64,000 bases of DNA from Ruminococcus_C callidus (GCF_049562855.1 NZ_CP186925.1:1674001-1738000), one strand, 5' to 3'; shown: positions 1 to 6,849, counted from the first letter of the stretch. Notes: generated by a model from the letters alone, not told the origin. Made by a program: numbers and translations.

Positions 1-223
1 CGGAAATAAACTTGTCCCAATCAAAAGCAGTTTCCGGTGCAGAACCCATACAATCAAGCAGCCGTTCCAAAGCCAATTTTGCACCAAAGGCAAAATTAAA
101 AGCATCCTCCGGACAGCACCTTGCAATGCTTGCGTTTACTTTCTTGCCGTTAACATACTGTGTAGCCGTCACTGCGTTCCCATTTTGCAAAATGACAACC
201 TTTGTTTCTTTTTCAATCTTCAT
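1..223 (-). CDS. Small island protein, partial (C-terminus outside window)
   Basis: I do not recognise a function. The reading frame begins at ATG (221-223) behind a strong AAAGGAGC ribosome site and runs off the left edge of the window, giving 74 visible codons. It starts MKIEKETKVVILQNG and contains a Cys-Cys pair (ARCCPED) followed by a FGAKLALERL stretch. Small proteins of this general look are common in Clostridia phages and integrative elements (established pattern, not a database hit). It is the last visible gene of a minus-strand series of short, closely packed genes, which supports an island origin. Confidence 0.6.
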   Translation of the reverse strand, partial: MKIEKETKVVILQNGNAVTATQYVNGKKVNASIARCCPEDAFNFAFGAKLALERLLDCMGSAPETAFDWDKFIS

Positions 224-265
224 TATTTTTGCTCCTTTCATTGATTGGAAGGGAATCTCTCACGC

Positions 266-760
266 TTATCCAGCCCAATCTTCTATTCCTCCATCTATGC
301 CATACTTTTTTCGCAAATCATTGCAGTACCTTTTCAAATCGATAGCATTCATCGTCAATGCAGCGTAGTACGGCGTAAGAATTTCACGCTCAATCGACCG
401 AATTCTACCGATAGATTCCGGACTTCCGTCATACTTTTCCAATGCTCTCCGATAAGCAGAGAACTCACTCCTCAGAATTTCCGCAGCCAAGCGAACATAT
501 CCATCGTCCACGGAACCACAGCTTTCCTTTTGGTCACTGCTGACGGGAGTTTCAATTCTCTCACGTTTTAGTTTCTCACGATACTGTTTTTGGTAGGAAA
601 GCACCTCTTTCCGTCTCTGCTGGTATCGTTCTTTGCTACGTTCAGATCTGCAAGCTGCACAAACACGATGAATTTTTCTCCGTTCACCAGTTTGTTTGCT
701 GCGGTCAACAAACTCCCAGAGTGGTTTTTCTGCACCGCATTGTCTACAGATTCTATTCAT
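266..760 (-). CDS. Putative zinc-binding island protein (164 aa)
   Basis: Function unknown. The N-terminus carries two CxxC pairs (CRQC at residues 5-8 and CAAC at about 34-37), a likely zinc ribbon. It is followed by a long Lys/Arg/Glu-rich probable helix (about 38-70) and a second, mostly helical region. The zinc part resembles the Cys-rich N-termini of phage HNH-type proteins, but no HNH motif is visible. ATG at 758-760 follows AAAGGCGG. It lies between the partial gene at 1-223 and the gene at 782-1099 in the same direction, as expected for an island operon. Confidence 0.6.
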   Translation of the reverse strand: MNRICRQCGAEKPLWEFVDRSKQTGERRKIHRVCAACRSERSKERYQQRRKEVLSYQKQYREKLKRERIETPVSSDQKESCGSVDDGYVRLAAEILRSEFSAYRRALEKYDGSPESIGRIRSIEREILTPYYAALTMNAIDLKRYCNDLRKKYGIDGGIEDWAG

Positions 761-781
761 GTTGTAACCGCCTTTCTGCCA

Positions 782-1099
782 TTACAGCAGTTCCTTATCC
801 AAATCAATACCATACTTTTCTTGCAAGTATGTAAGACAGTCTAGCGTAGAATACTGATGGTTCAAAATCCCGACCCCGTCCATTAGCTTAAAATGGTCTT
901 TTACGCCATCCAAAACAGACCGCAGTCGCTTTTCTCCAAATCCGAACTCTTTATTGAGTTCCACCATACAAACGGACATAAACTGGGGAAGAACATCTTG
1001 AATTACCGATTCATAAATCTGATCTTTCTTTTTCTGATATTCTTCCTCAACCCTTTGACGGATTTTGCTTTCTCCGATTGTGATAAGCCTTGCTTTCAT
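782..1099 (-). CDS. Hypothetical island protein (105 aa)
   Basis: No family recognised. The protein starts MKARLITIGESK and looks mostly helical and charged, ending in EKYGIDLDKELL. I take the ATG at 1097-1099, because upstream there is an AGGAG about ten bases away, rather than the TTG at 1127-1129. With this start it still overlaps the 3' end of the MazG-like gene by 53 bases in another frame, a compact arrangement typical of mobile elements. The closing EKYGIDLD resembles the KKYGIDGG ending of the neighbouring 266-760 product, so both may share a short C-terminal motif. Confidence 0.5.
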   Translation of the reverse strand: MKARLITIGESKIRQRVEEEYQKKKDQIYESVIQDVLPQFMSVCMVELNKEFGFGEKRLRSVLDGVKDHFKLMDGVGILNHQYSTLDCLTYLQEKYGIDLDKELL

Positions 1100-1400
1100 T
1101 GTCCTTACGCTCCTGTTCCATTCTGCCAAGTTCCCGGTTCAGCTTATAGTCAATCATACTGTTCAGTGCATCACCGTAGCCATCTCGGACAAGGTAAATG
1201 CGGATTTGTTCCAAGGTAATCAGCAAATCGCCGGTTTCCTCCACGAGATGATTCATTTGCAACGAATTTCCAGGATACCGTTTGATTTTCTGAGCTGCTT
1301 GAATGAACTCTGCTGCCTCCTCAACAGTCTGCTCCAGCTGCCTTTCAAAAGTTCTGGCATCTGTTATTTTTGCAATTACGTGCATCTGTTCCGTTGTCAT
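1047..1400 (-). CDS. MazG-like nucleotide pyrophosphohydrolase family protein (117 aa)
   Basis: The sequence has the all-alpha NTP pyrophosphohydrolase layout: an EEAAEFIQAAQK helix (about 27-38), then HLVEETGDLLITLEQI (about 51-66), giving the E-x-x-E and E-x-x-D metal ligands of MazG-type enzymes. Such enzymes hydrolyse nucleoside triphosphates to monophosphates and are common in phages. ATG at 1398-1400 follows AAAGGAA about ten bases upstream. The Arg/Lys-rich tail overlaps the next gene. The family assignment is fairly good; the actual substrate cannot be read from the sequence. Confidence 0.65.
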   Translation of the reverse strand: MTTEQMHVIAKITDARTFERQLEQTVEEAAEFIQAAQKIKRYPGNSLQMNHLVEETGDLLITLEQIRIYLVRDGYGDALNSMIDYKLNRELGRMEQERKDNESKAYHNRRKQNPSKG

Positions 1401-1441
1401 TTTTATTCATTCCTTTCGTCATTCCCTGTTTTATCAAAGGT

Positions 1442-2236
1442 TCAGTAAAGTCCGCTAAGGGTCTCTAAGAATTCTCGGTTTTCCGATAGCCATTCACTGG
1501 CTCGTTCTGGATTTCGATATTTGTGGTGTTGCTGACCTTGATTTTTTGCTTTCTGAATATCCTGCTGACACCATCGAAACAGTGTTGCATAATGATTGCG
1601 ATAGTGCTTTCCAGTCGATGCCATGTAGCTGGATAAGCTGCTGATTGTCTGCGGCAATTGTGTTCCATACAGTTCTGACAGTCGAGCATATTCGTTCTCT
1701 GTCAGCTGAACATTCTGAAAATCACCGAATGTTTGCTTTTCCGAGCGTGCGTCCCCCTCACATAATTCAAAACCTATTGATTCTCTTGTAGTATTATACG
1801 GTCTGTTTTTTTGACTAGGGGCATTCCTCTTTTTTGGCTGAGGGCATTTCGTTTTTTTGACCGGCTGGGTAAATTTTTTAGGCCTTTCAGCCTTTGTTTC
1901 AACATTCTTTCCACAGCCGCTTTCCGCTTTTTGTGGAGAAACACGCTGTTCGATTGCGGTTAAATTTACCCGATAATGATTTCGTAAACCACCGTCATCA
2001 TCCCTTGTCTGACGTTTCAAAATATACCCCAGTTTTTCAAGCTTGTTCAGGGCATTCAAAACCGTCTGCTTGGTGCATCCAGTCGTTTCAGCAAGGTAGG
2101 CAAGACTGCCGGAGCACTCATTTTCACCGTTTTCGGAAAAGCCATAGATCACTGCGTACAGCTGTAAAGTTGTCCCTTTCAGCTTTAGCCGGTTAATCAT
2201 CCAGCCGTAAACGGTATAGTAATTTCCGTCTTTCAT
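1442..2236 (-). CDS. Winged-helix replication-type protein of the island (264 aa)
   Basis: The first 95 residues form a helix-turn-helix domain of the kind found at the start of phage and ICE replication initiators: GWMINRLKLKGTTLQLYAVI, then LAETTGCTKQTVLNALNKLEKLGYI as recognition helix and wing. A Lys/Pro/Gln-rich low-complexity linker follows (about 110-155), then a helical C-terminal domain with WCQQDIQKAKNQ. This modular layout (DNA-binding head, linker, helical tail) suggests DnaD/replisome-organiser-like function, which is inference. The start overlaps the stop of the 2233-2430 gene in an ATGA-type junction, so the two are probably translationally coupled. Confidence 0.6.
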   Translation of the reverse strand: MKDGNYYTVYGWMINRLKLKGTTLQLYAVIYGFSENGENECSGSLAYLAETTGCTKQTVLNALNKLEKLGYILKRQTRDDDGGLRNHYRVNLTAIEQRVSPQKAESGCGKNVETKAERPKKFTQPVKKTKCPQPKKRNAPSQKNRPYNTTRESIGFELCEGDARSEKQTFGDFQNVQLTENEYARLSELYGTQLPQTISSLSSYMASTGKHYRNHYATLFRWCQQDIQKAKNQGQQHHKYRNPERASEWLSENREFLETLSGLY

Positions 2237-2430
2237 CTTTCTTCATCCACCTTTCTGATTTGGAGTAATTCCACTCGTTCCTCATTCAGCAACTCATGAA
2301 ACCGTTCACGAGCATCCTTTTCATTTTCTGCGAGTACCGTATAGATTCGCTCTACTCCCATGTCCGAAAGATAGCAGCAAAATTCATACTTTTCTGTAGC
2401 CCGCACAATAACCCTTTTGTTGTTCTCCAT
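2233..2430 (-). CDS. Small hypothetical island protein (65 aa)
   Basis: Function unknown. The product begins MENNKRVIVRATEKYEF and has an alternating beta-strand/helix look (IYTVLAENEKDARERFHELL), similar to many small phage and ICE proteins of 60-70 residues. The ATG at 2428-2430 follows TAGGAGTG at good spacing. Its stop overlaps the start of the 1442-2236 gene, so it appears to be the first gene of that two-gene unit. Confidence 0.5.
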   Translation of the reverse strand: MENNKRVIVRATEKYEFCCYLSDMGVERIYTVLAENEKDARERFHELLNEERVELLQIRKVDEER

Positions 2431-2476
2431 AGTGATTCACTCCTAACCATTTATTTTACTTTTCAAGATGAAAAGT

Positions 2477-2720
2477 AAGTTGGATGTCGCTGATACGCTC
2501 AACGACTCAGAAGCGTGTTGCAATCGCTATCTGCAACGGGAAGCATGATTTTCCAGTCATGAAAACGTGCAGCCACCAATGCACGGTTTTAAAGTCAGCC
2601 GACACCGTTGCTTTACATCCACGGTCTACGGATTGCTGGCAGGCTTGGGTCGGGATACGCTCCCGACGGGCGTTGTTAGGTAATCACCTATGGCATTCGG
2701 GGAGGGTTAAACCCCGTGGG
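2477..2720 (+). other. Non-coding stretch with three consecutive hairpins; possible structured RNA or IS remnant
   Basis: No convincing gene lies here. On the plus strand three perfect-arm hairpins follow one another: GTCGGGA/TCCCGAC (2649-2667), TAGGT/ACCTA (2677-2690) and CGGGG/CCCCG (2698-2716), the last followed by TGGGATG. A short open frame around 2490-2550 ends just before them. Such a hairpin series after a lost coding end resembles the 3' region of IS200/IS605 tnpB genes, which encodes the guide RNA, but no TnpB motifs remain, so this is only a suggestion. Confidence 0.25.
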
Positions 2721-2928
2721 ATGCAGTTCCATTTTCTTTTGGGAGGATACTGCTCAAAGCCTCCATTCGATTCTTGTAAACGATAATTGGACTGCCATCG
2801 GCATCTGCTTTCGCATATTCCACCTTTGTTGTAAGTACGCACTGTGACTGGCAAACGCTCTTTTGGCAAGTCACATTTTTACTGGGGTCGCACAAGTATA
2901 ACGCACTTTCTTTCTGATGCTCTTTCAT
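2707..2928 (-). CDS. Small Cys-containing island protein (73 aa)
   Basis: Function unknown. The start, MKEHQKESALYLCDPSKN, with Cys at 13, 20, 25 and 29, looks like the family of short phage/ICE proteins that begin with a Cys-rich segment and continue into a DADGSPIIVYK strand. ATG at 2926-2928 follows AGGGAG. The last 18 or so residues run into the hairpin region at 2698-2716 and may not be original, so the 3' end could have been altered by an insertion. Confidence 0.5.
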   Translation of the reverse strand: MKEHQKESALYLCDPSKNVTCQKSVCQSQCVLTTKVEYAKADADGSPIIVYKNRMEALSSILPKENGTASHGV

Positions 2929-2950
2929 GGTTTCAATCTCCCTAACTACA

Positions 2951-3020
2951 ATCTTTTAACGATTACTGCCTAAAATTTAACGATTGCTCTTAAATTTTAA
3001 CGATTGCTTTTTAGCAATCG
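2951..3020. repeat. Three short direct repeats TTTAACGATT plus a palindrome
   Basis: Between the island gene and ssrA, the unit TTTAACGATT[A/G]CT occurs three times in 60 bases with AT-rich spacers. The third copy runs into the palindrome CGATTGCT-TTTT-AGCAATCG (3001-3020). Repeats of this type can be integrase arm sites or iterons; the position beside ssrA fits an element end, but that role is inference. Confidence 0.45.
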
Positions 3021-3035
3021 TGGCTGGAAAATAAA

Positions 3036-3083
3036 AAATGCCTGTCCACGCAACGAACTGAATCGTTACGTGAACAGGCATTT
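3036..3083 (-). terminator. Long hairpin, probable terminator read on the minus strand
   Basis: Two 20-base arms (AATGCCTGT... and ...ACAGGCATT) around a short loop. Read as minus-strand RNA, the two non-identical positions become G-U pairs and the stem is followed by TTTTTTATTTT; on the plus strand they would be C-A mismatches. The compensation therefore favours a minus-strand transcript, downstream of ssrA. Confidence 0.55.
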
Positions 3084-3126
3084 GTCAAAAACCAGCGTAT
3101 TTTCGGCACTTTTTCTGTTTGGATAT

Positions 3127-3165
3127 AAAAAAAGCACTTAACCTTTTGTATCAAAGGTTAAGTGC
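3127..3165 (-). terminator. Rho-independent terminator of ssrA
   Basis: GCACTTAACCTTT/AAAGGTTAAGTGC stem followed on the minus strand by seven T residues, starting six bases after the tmRNA CCA end. Confidence 0.85.
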
Positions 3166-3170
3166 AGTTA

Positions 3171-3543
3171 TGGTGGAGGCGACGAGAATTGAACTCGTGT
3201 CCGAAAACAAATCCACACAACTTTCTACGAGCGTAGTTTATCTACATTGATTCCCTTTCAAAACCGCCGGTAAACAGGCTGCTAAGAAAGGTAGTTCAAA
3301 TCCGATCCTGCGGTGTGAACAGGCCGCCGGAACGTTCACCACTGCAATGATGCCGCAGCGTAGGCCGTGGTACTCCTACGGGCGACAGTAGCTGACTTAG
3401 GCAGCTACCTGCAGGCTCTTGTTAAAGCTTACAGAAAAGTTCTTTTTAGCGTTTAATTTTAAACGTGCCGCTGTTTAAAGAGATGCGACAATCTCTGCTC
3501 GCTTATCATGCTTCATCGTCCCCGTCGAAACCGTTACGCCCCC
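3171..3543 (-). ncRNA. ssrA: tmRNA (10Sa RNA)
   Basis: Transfer-messenger RNA that rescues stalled ribosomes and tags the nascent chain for proteolysis. The 5' end GGGGGCGTAACGGTTTCGAC (from 3543) and the 3' end GAGTTCAATTCTCGTCGCC followed by TCCACCA are the hallmark tRNA-like ends. The tag frame ends at TAA (3397-3399) and reads approximately N-A-K-K-N-F-S-V-S-F-N-K-S-L-Q-V-A-A (3397-3453). The exact resume codon is uncertain; it may be the GCT at 3448-3450. The gene starts 13 bases after smpB, so both probably share the promoter at 4057-4085. Its 3' end is adjacent to the island at 1-3 kb. Confidence 0.95.
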
Positions 3544-3556
3544 ATTCTGCCAATCT

Positions 3557-4021
3557 TTACTGGTTGTGTTCCTTTACTGCACGGCGAATTTGCCGCTGGG
3601 CATCTTGTTTTGCAGCCGTCTGCCGCTTATCATACAGTTTTTTACCCTTACAGAGTCCCACCTGTACTTTCACGCGGGAATCCTTAAAATACAGCGAAAG
3701 CGGCACCAATGTCAAACCGTCCTGCTTCACCTTGCCGAACATACGGTTGATCTCCTGACGATGCATCAGTAATTTCCGCACCCGCATAGGGTCTGTCCGG
3801 AACAGTCCGTCTTTCTCATAGGGTGTGATATGCATGCCCTTGATAAACAATTCTCCGTCAGAAATATCGCACCAAGCATCTTTCAGATTCACATGCCCCT
3901 GCCGGATAGACTTGACCTCGTTCCCCTGCAAAGAAATTCCTGCTTCATAGCGTTCCAGAATGAAATATTCATGCCGTGCCTGCCGGTTTTCGCAAATCTG
4001 CTTTGTTCCTTTCGTCTGCAT
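3557..4021 (-). CDS. smpB: SsrA-binding protein SmpB
   Basis: Binds the tRNA-like domain of tmRNA and brings it into the A site of stalled ribosomes. The 154-residue length is normal. Visible family signatures are YEAGISLQGNEVKSIRQG (N-terminal beta barrel), HITPYE, the RKLLMHRQEI segment and the basic C-terminal tail LYDKRQTAAKQDAQRQIRRA that enters the mRNA channel. The ATG at 4019-4021 is preferred over the upstream TTG because AAGGAG lies nine bases ahead of it. It is immediately followed by ssrA, forming a two-gene trans-translation unit. Confidence 0.97.
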   Translation of the reverse strand: MQTKGTKQICENRQARHEYFILERYEAGISLQGNEVKSIRQGHVNLKDAWCDISDGELFIKGMHITPYEKDGLFRTDPMRVRKLLMHRQEINRMFGKVKQDGLTLVPLSLYFKDSRVKVQVGLCKGKKLYDKRQTAAKQDAQRQIRRAVKEHNQ

Positions 4022-4056
4022 GATATGACACTCCTTCCGCAAATGATGATGTTTTC

Positions 4057-4085
4057 ATTATAGCATAATTCTATCTATATGTCAA
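4057..4085 (-). promoter_or_regulatory. Promoter of smpB-ssrA
   Basis: Perfect TTGACA (-35) and TATAAT (-10) on the minus strand with 17 bases between them, about 35 bases ahead of the smpB start. Confidence 0.85.
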
Positions 4086-4115
4086 GCTTTTTTGAAAAAA
4101 TCTTTGCAAGTCCAT

Positions 4116-4655
4116 TCATTTCTGGCTCGGTATGAAAACCGCATAGTCATCCCGATACCAATACTCCGGTCCGCCGGAAAATTGCAGCATTGCACACTTC
4201 GAAATGACTTGCTTCAGATACTCGATTTCATTTTTAGCAGTATGATCCGAGATCACTTTCAGGATATTCACGGAACACCCGTCTGCCCAGCCGCTGTATT
4301 GCAAAAAGATATACACCGGTTTCTCGTTCATGACAAGCACATACTCCCGAATCTGAGGATTTCGAATGTGCGGCACTACCATTCTTCCATATTCTTCTGC
4401 CAGTGCATTGCGAAATTTTTGATTTTGTTCCCAATCTTCCAGACGAACATTGATCCAATAAACCTGTTTCGCTCTATCGCCATGCACAGTACAACAATCC
4501 AGATGCAAAGGAAATCCCTCATAACTGGTAAGCTCCAGCGACTGTAATCGACGCAGCGTGTCATCATCGATATAGAGAAACCGCAACGCACAGGGCAAAA
4601 AACGAGAACTCTTATGTTCTTCATCATTGGTATCAGGAAAATCCGATCGTTTCAT
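4116..4655 (-). CDS. Conserved-looking hypothetical protein (179 aa)
   Basis: Function unknown. The product looks cytoplasmic (no signal peptide or membrane segment) with mixed alpha/beta character; segments such as FLYIDDDTLRRL, YWINVRLEDWEQN and YRDDYAVFIPSQK do not match a family I know. The ATG at 4653-4655 is supported by GGGAGG seven bases upstream and by an ATGA overlap with the stop of the 4652-4894 gene, so the two are coupled. A further upstream in-frame ATG (4680-4682) exists but lacks the same support. It ends just before the smpB promoter. Confidence 0.6.
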   Translation of the reverse strand: MKRSDFPDTNDEEHKSSRFLPCALRFLYIDDDTLRRLQSLELTSYEGFPLHLDCCTVHGDRAKQVYWINVRLEDWEQNQKFRNALAEEYGRMVVPHIRNPQIREYVLVMNEKPVYIFLQYSGWADGCSVNILKVISDHTAKNEIEYLKQVISKCAMLQFSGGPEYWYRDDYAVFIPSQK

Positions 4656-4894
4656 AGCGATACCTCCCATTTTCGTTTCCATATCATTTCATAAGGCAAT
4701 ACCGCATCAGTTTCTTCACCATTCTCATCTTCCCCTATGCACGGAACAGCTCCGAACCCCTCATATACTCTGCCGTCATTGCAAATCACGCTGACACGAT
4801 GCCCCTCAATAAGATCAATTTTAGGCAATACCGCACAAAGAGCGTCTGGCGACTTTGCACGCCATCTGCTTGCAAATTTTCCGTCATATTTCAC
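4652..4894 (-). CDS. Short hypothetical protein whose N-terminus lies in an inverted-repeat element
   Basis: The C-terminal part (IDLIEGHRVSVICNDGRVYEGF onwards) looks like a small beta-barrel (LSm/SH3-like) protein in which a first strand is followed by DG-x-x-YEG; this is a resemblance only. The first 24 or so codons, reading V-K-Y-D-G-K then RAKSPDALCAVLP, come from the 172-bp repeat at 4824-4995. There is no ribosome site before the GTG at 4892-4894, so the true start is uncertain and the insertion may have replaced the original N-terminus. The stop overlaps the next gene in ATGA, which supports translation of this frame. Confidence 0.45.
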   Translation of the reverse strand: MKYDGKFASRWRAKSPDALCAVLPKIDLIEGHRVSVICNDGRVYEGFGAVPCIGEDENGEETDAVLPYEMIWKRKWEVSL

Positions 4895-4995
4895 AAAAAT
4901 GCTCGTGAATACATCAAGTATTCACTCCGCTTTTTGTTTCATCTGACGAAAAATTTGACGACGCATCTGTCGCACAATCTTTGTGCGGTATTGCC
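4824..4995. mobile_element. MITE-like element, sub-family A, 172 bp
   Basis: Terminal inverted repeats GGCAATACCGCACAAAG and CTTTGTGCGGTATTGCC, flanked on both sides by TTTA (4820-4823 and 4996-4999). The centre holds a nested hairpin GTGAATAC/GTATTCAC. It differs from the copy at 15274-15445 at a single base, which indicates recent movement or copying. No protein is encoded. Confidence 0.85.
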
Positions 4996-5050
4996 TTTAC
5001 GATTCCATACTGCGAACAATGGCATAAAATCATCACTTCACGCAAACATT

Positions 5051-5527
5051 CTATCTGAAGTCAGTTCCAGATGTCAATGCTTTTGGAAAACGCTCCCGAT
5101 TCGCCGGATTCAAAATCACATCATATGGCACTGCATCAATATATGCTCTTTTCTCCCATGCCTGCTCCGGTTCCACCGTAATTTTCGATTCCCGAAATCG
5201 CGGGTTGGCACGCAGAAATGCTGTGATCGCCGGATACCACTGGTATGTTACAGAGGCAATTCGAAAAGTCACTGTCTCCTGAAACACACCCCACGCACGC
5301 ACTTTGCACCACGTGTCCTGGTAGACCGCAATCAGCTGCCGTTTCAGCGTGTCGTTCGGCGTGCAGGCATACTGTTCCGCCAGCTTCTGTTGACTGGCGT
5401 TTCCGTATTGCTGCACCAGCTTCACAACAGAATCAAACTCAAAAGTTTCAGAGGGGTGATGCAATACTTCAATTGCCGTTTCCGATACCGAAAGCAGCCA
5501 CGCACCACCTAAAACCATGCCATACAT
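5051..5527 (-). CDS. Hypothetical protein co-transcribed with rtcB (158 aa)
   Basis: Function unknown. The start is a short hydrophobic stretch (MYGMVLGGAWLLSVSETAIE), not a clear signal peptide. The rest is globular with several Trp/Tyr residues (YQDTWCKVRAWGVF, SVTYQWYPAI) and ends in a polar tail (NRERFPKALTSGTDFR). The ATG at 5525-5527 is chosen because GGAG from the end of rtcB lies nine bases ahead. It begins six bases after the rtcB stop, so it is almost certainly in the same transcript and may act with the RNA ligase; this is inference. Confidence 0.6.
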   Translation of the reverse strand: MYGMVLGGAWLLSVSETAIEVLHHPSETFEFDSVVKLVQQYGNASQQKLAEQYACTPNDTLKRQLIAVYQDTWCKVRAWGVFQETVTFRIASVTYQWYPAITAFLRANPRFRESKITVEPEQAWEKRAYIDAVPYDVILNPANRERFPKALTSGTDFR

Positions 5528-5533
5528 ATTCAA

Positions 5534-6634
5534 TCACTCCGCCTTAAAGTTATAGACCGGCTGGATTTCCCGCACCACTTCTGCGGTCGGCGTGATTTGT
5601 TCCAGAATGGCTTCCTTGCTCTTGTATGCCATAGGGCATTCGTCCAGCGTTTCTGCACTGACAGTCGAGGAATAAATGCCCTCCATTTCCTTCCGATAGG
5701 CATGCACGGTAAAAGAATTCTTGGCATCGCTCCGGCTCATCAGTCTGCCGGCTCCGTGAGGAGCAGAACAATTCCACTCGGCATTGCCCTTTCCTCTGCA
5801 AATCAGCGAACCGTCCCGCATATTGATCGGAATCAGCAGCAACTCCTCTGCCTGTGCAGAAACCGCCCCTTTCCGAAGAATCCGGTTTTCTATATCGATA
5901 TAGTTATGAATCGTCGTGAACCGTCCTTGTTCTTTCAGCTTACAGCCTTTCAGAATAGTATCCGTAATTGCCCGACGGTTCCAGTCGGCGAATTCCTGCA
6001 TGATCTGCATATCGTGAAGATACTGCTCCAGCAGTTCCCCTTCACAGTATGCCAATTCATAGGGAATTTCCCCGTTTTCTTTCAGCAGAGCATACGCCTT
6101 GTCCTGATAGTACTTTGCCACCTGTAAGCCGGCATTTCGGCTGCCGGAATGCACTACCAGATACAGTGTGCCGTCCTCTGCCTTGTCCACTTCAATAAAG
6201 TGGTTGCCGCCGCCCAGTGTCCCCAGACTGCATTCCGCACGGGGCATGGAAACTGCTTCTTTACAGTACAGTTCTTCCAGTCTGGTATTGGCGATATATT
6301 TGTGTGCGGCACTGCGAATCTCAAAGCCGCAGGGAATATTCTTGTGAATGAAACTGTCCAGTTCCGGCAGGTTGATTCTCTTGGCTTTCAATTCCACCGT
6401 TTCCATGCCGCAGCCAATGTCTACACCCACCAGATTCGGCACGATCTTATCCGTAATGGTCATGGTCGTTCCAATGGTACAGCCCTTGCCTGCGTGTACA
6501 TCAGGCATAATGCGAATCCGGCTGCCCTTGGTGAATTCCTGTGATACCAGCTTCTGAATCTGCCCCTCGGCACCCGCTTCTATGGTATCTGCATAGACGA
6601 TCGCTGTGTTATAAGTGCCTTCTATTTTAATCAT
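5534..6634 (-). CDS. rtcB: RNA-splicing ligase RtcB family protein (366 aa)
   Basis: GTP- and Mn-dependent RNA ligase that joins 2',3'-cyclic phosphate or 3'-phosphate ends to 5'-OH ends, used in RNA repair. Family motifs are complete: DVHAGKG (45-51), GVDIGCGM (70-77, metal-binding Cys75), GGNHFIEV (142-149), HSGSR (162-166), NYIDIENR, and APHGAGRLMSR (291-301), where His293 should be the guanylylated residue. It is the compact bacterial form. ATG at 6632-6634 follows GGGAG. The start overlaps the stop of the 55-codon gene upstream, and a second unknown gene follows, so rtcB sits in a three-gene cluster. Confidence 0.93.
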   Translation of the reverse strand: MIKIEGTYNTAIVYADTIEAGAEGQIQKLVSQEFTKGSRIRIMPDVHAGKGCTIGTTMTITDKIVPNLVGVDIGCGMETVELKAKRINLPELDSFIHKNIPCGFEIRSAAHKYIANTRLEELYCKEAVSMPRAECSLGTLGGGNHFIEVDKAEDGTLYLVVHSGSRNAGLQVAKYYQDKAYALLKENGEIPYELAYCEGELLEQYLHDMQIMQEFADWNRRAITDTILKGCKLKEQGRFTTIHNYIDIENRILRKGAVSAQAEELLLIPINMRDGSLICRGKGNAEWNCSAPHGAGRLMSRSDAKNSFTVHAYRKEMEGIYSSTVSAETLDECPMAYKSKEAILEQITPTAEVVREIQPVYNFKAE

Positions 6635-6794
6635 CGAGTTCACTCCCCTTGTGTTTCTGTTTTCTGGAATATTTCTTCTTGTCCGGCAAGACCTGTGTGG
6701 CAGGGTTGACATTTCCCCAATCGCCGCGTTTCTGGTCGTTCAGTGCTTTCTGTTTCTTCTTGCTTAGTTTTTCAAATGGTACGAATTTTTCCAT
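6627..6794 (-). CDS. Small basic protein upstream of rtcB (55 aa)
   Basis: A real small gene too short to be found by length filters: ATG at 6792-6794 follows a strong AAAGGAG, and the frame stays open to a TAA that overlaps the rtcB start by eight bases. The protein is strongly basic (MEKFVPFEKLSKKKQKAL, then DWGNVNPATQV and a Lys-rich tail). I recall that small proteins with a P-[FY]-E-K-L-S-K-K-K start and a W-G-[ND]-[IV]-[NS]-P motif are common in Clostridia, without known function. Basic charge and coupling to an RNA ligase make RNA binding plausible, but this is inference. Confidence 0.7.
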   Translation of the reverse strand: MEKFVPFEKLSKKKQKALNDQKRGDWGNVNPATQVLPDKKKYSRKQKHKGSELDD

Positions 6795-6849
6795 GATCGT
6801 TTCTCCTTTCGGGTAAAAGTATGTTTCTTTTCTGTTTTACGAATGCTTA

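Noticed and set aside
2484..2786. 100-codon plus-strand frame in the island
   Set aside because: Runs across three hairpins and into the complement of a small gene; no motif or ribosome site.
6627..6712. Longer rtcB start, adding 26 residues upstream of MIKIEG
   Set aside because: No ribosome site at the earlier codon, the extra residues match no RtcB, and they overlap the 55-codon gene.
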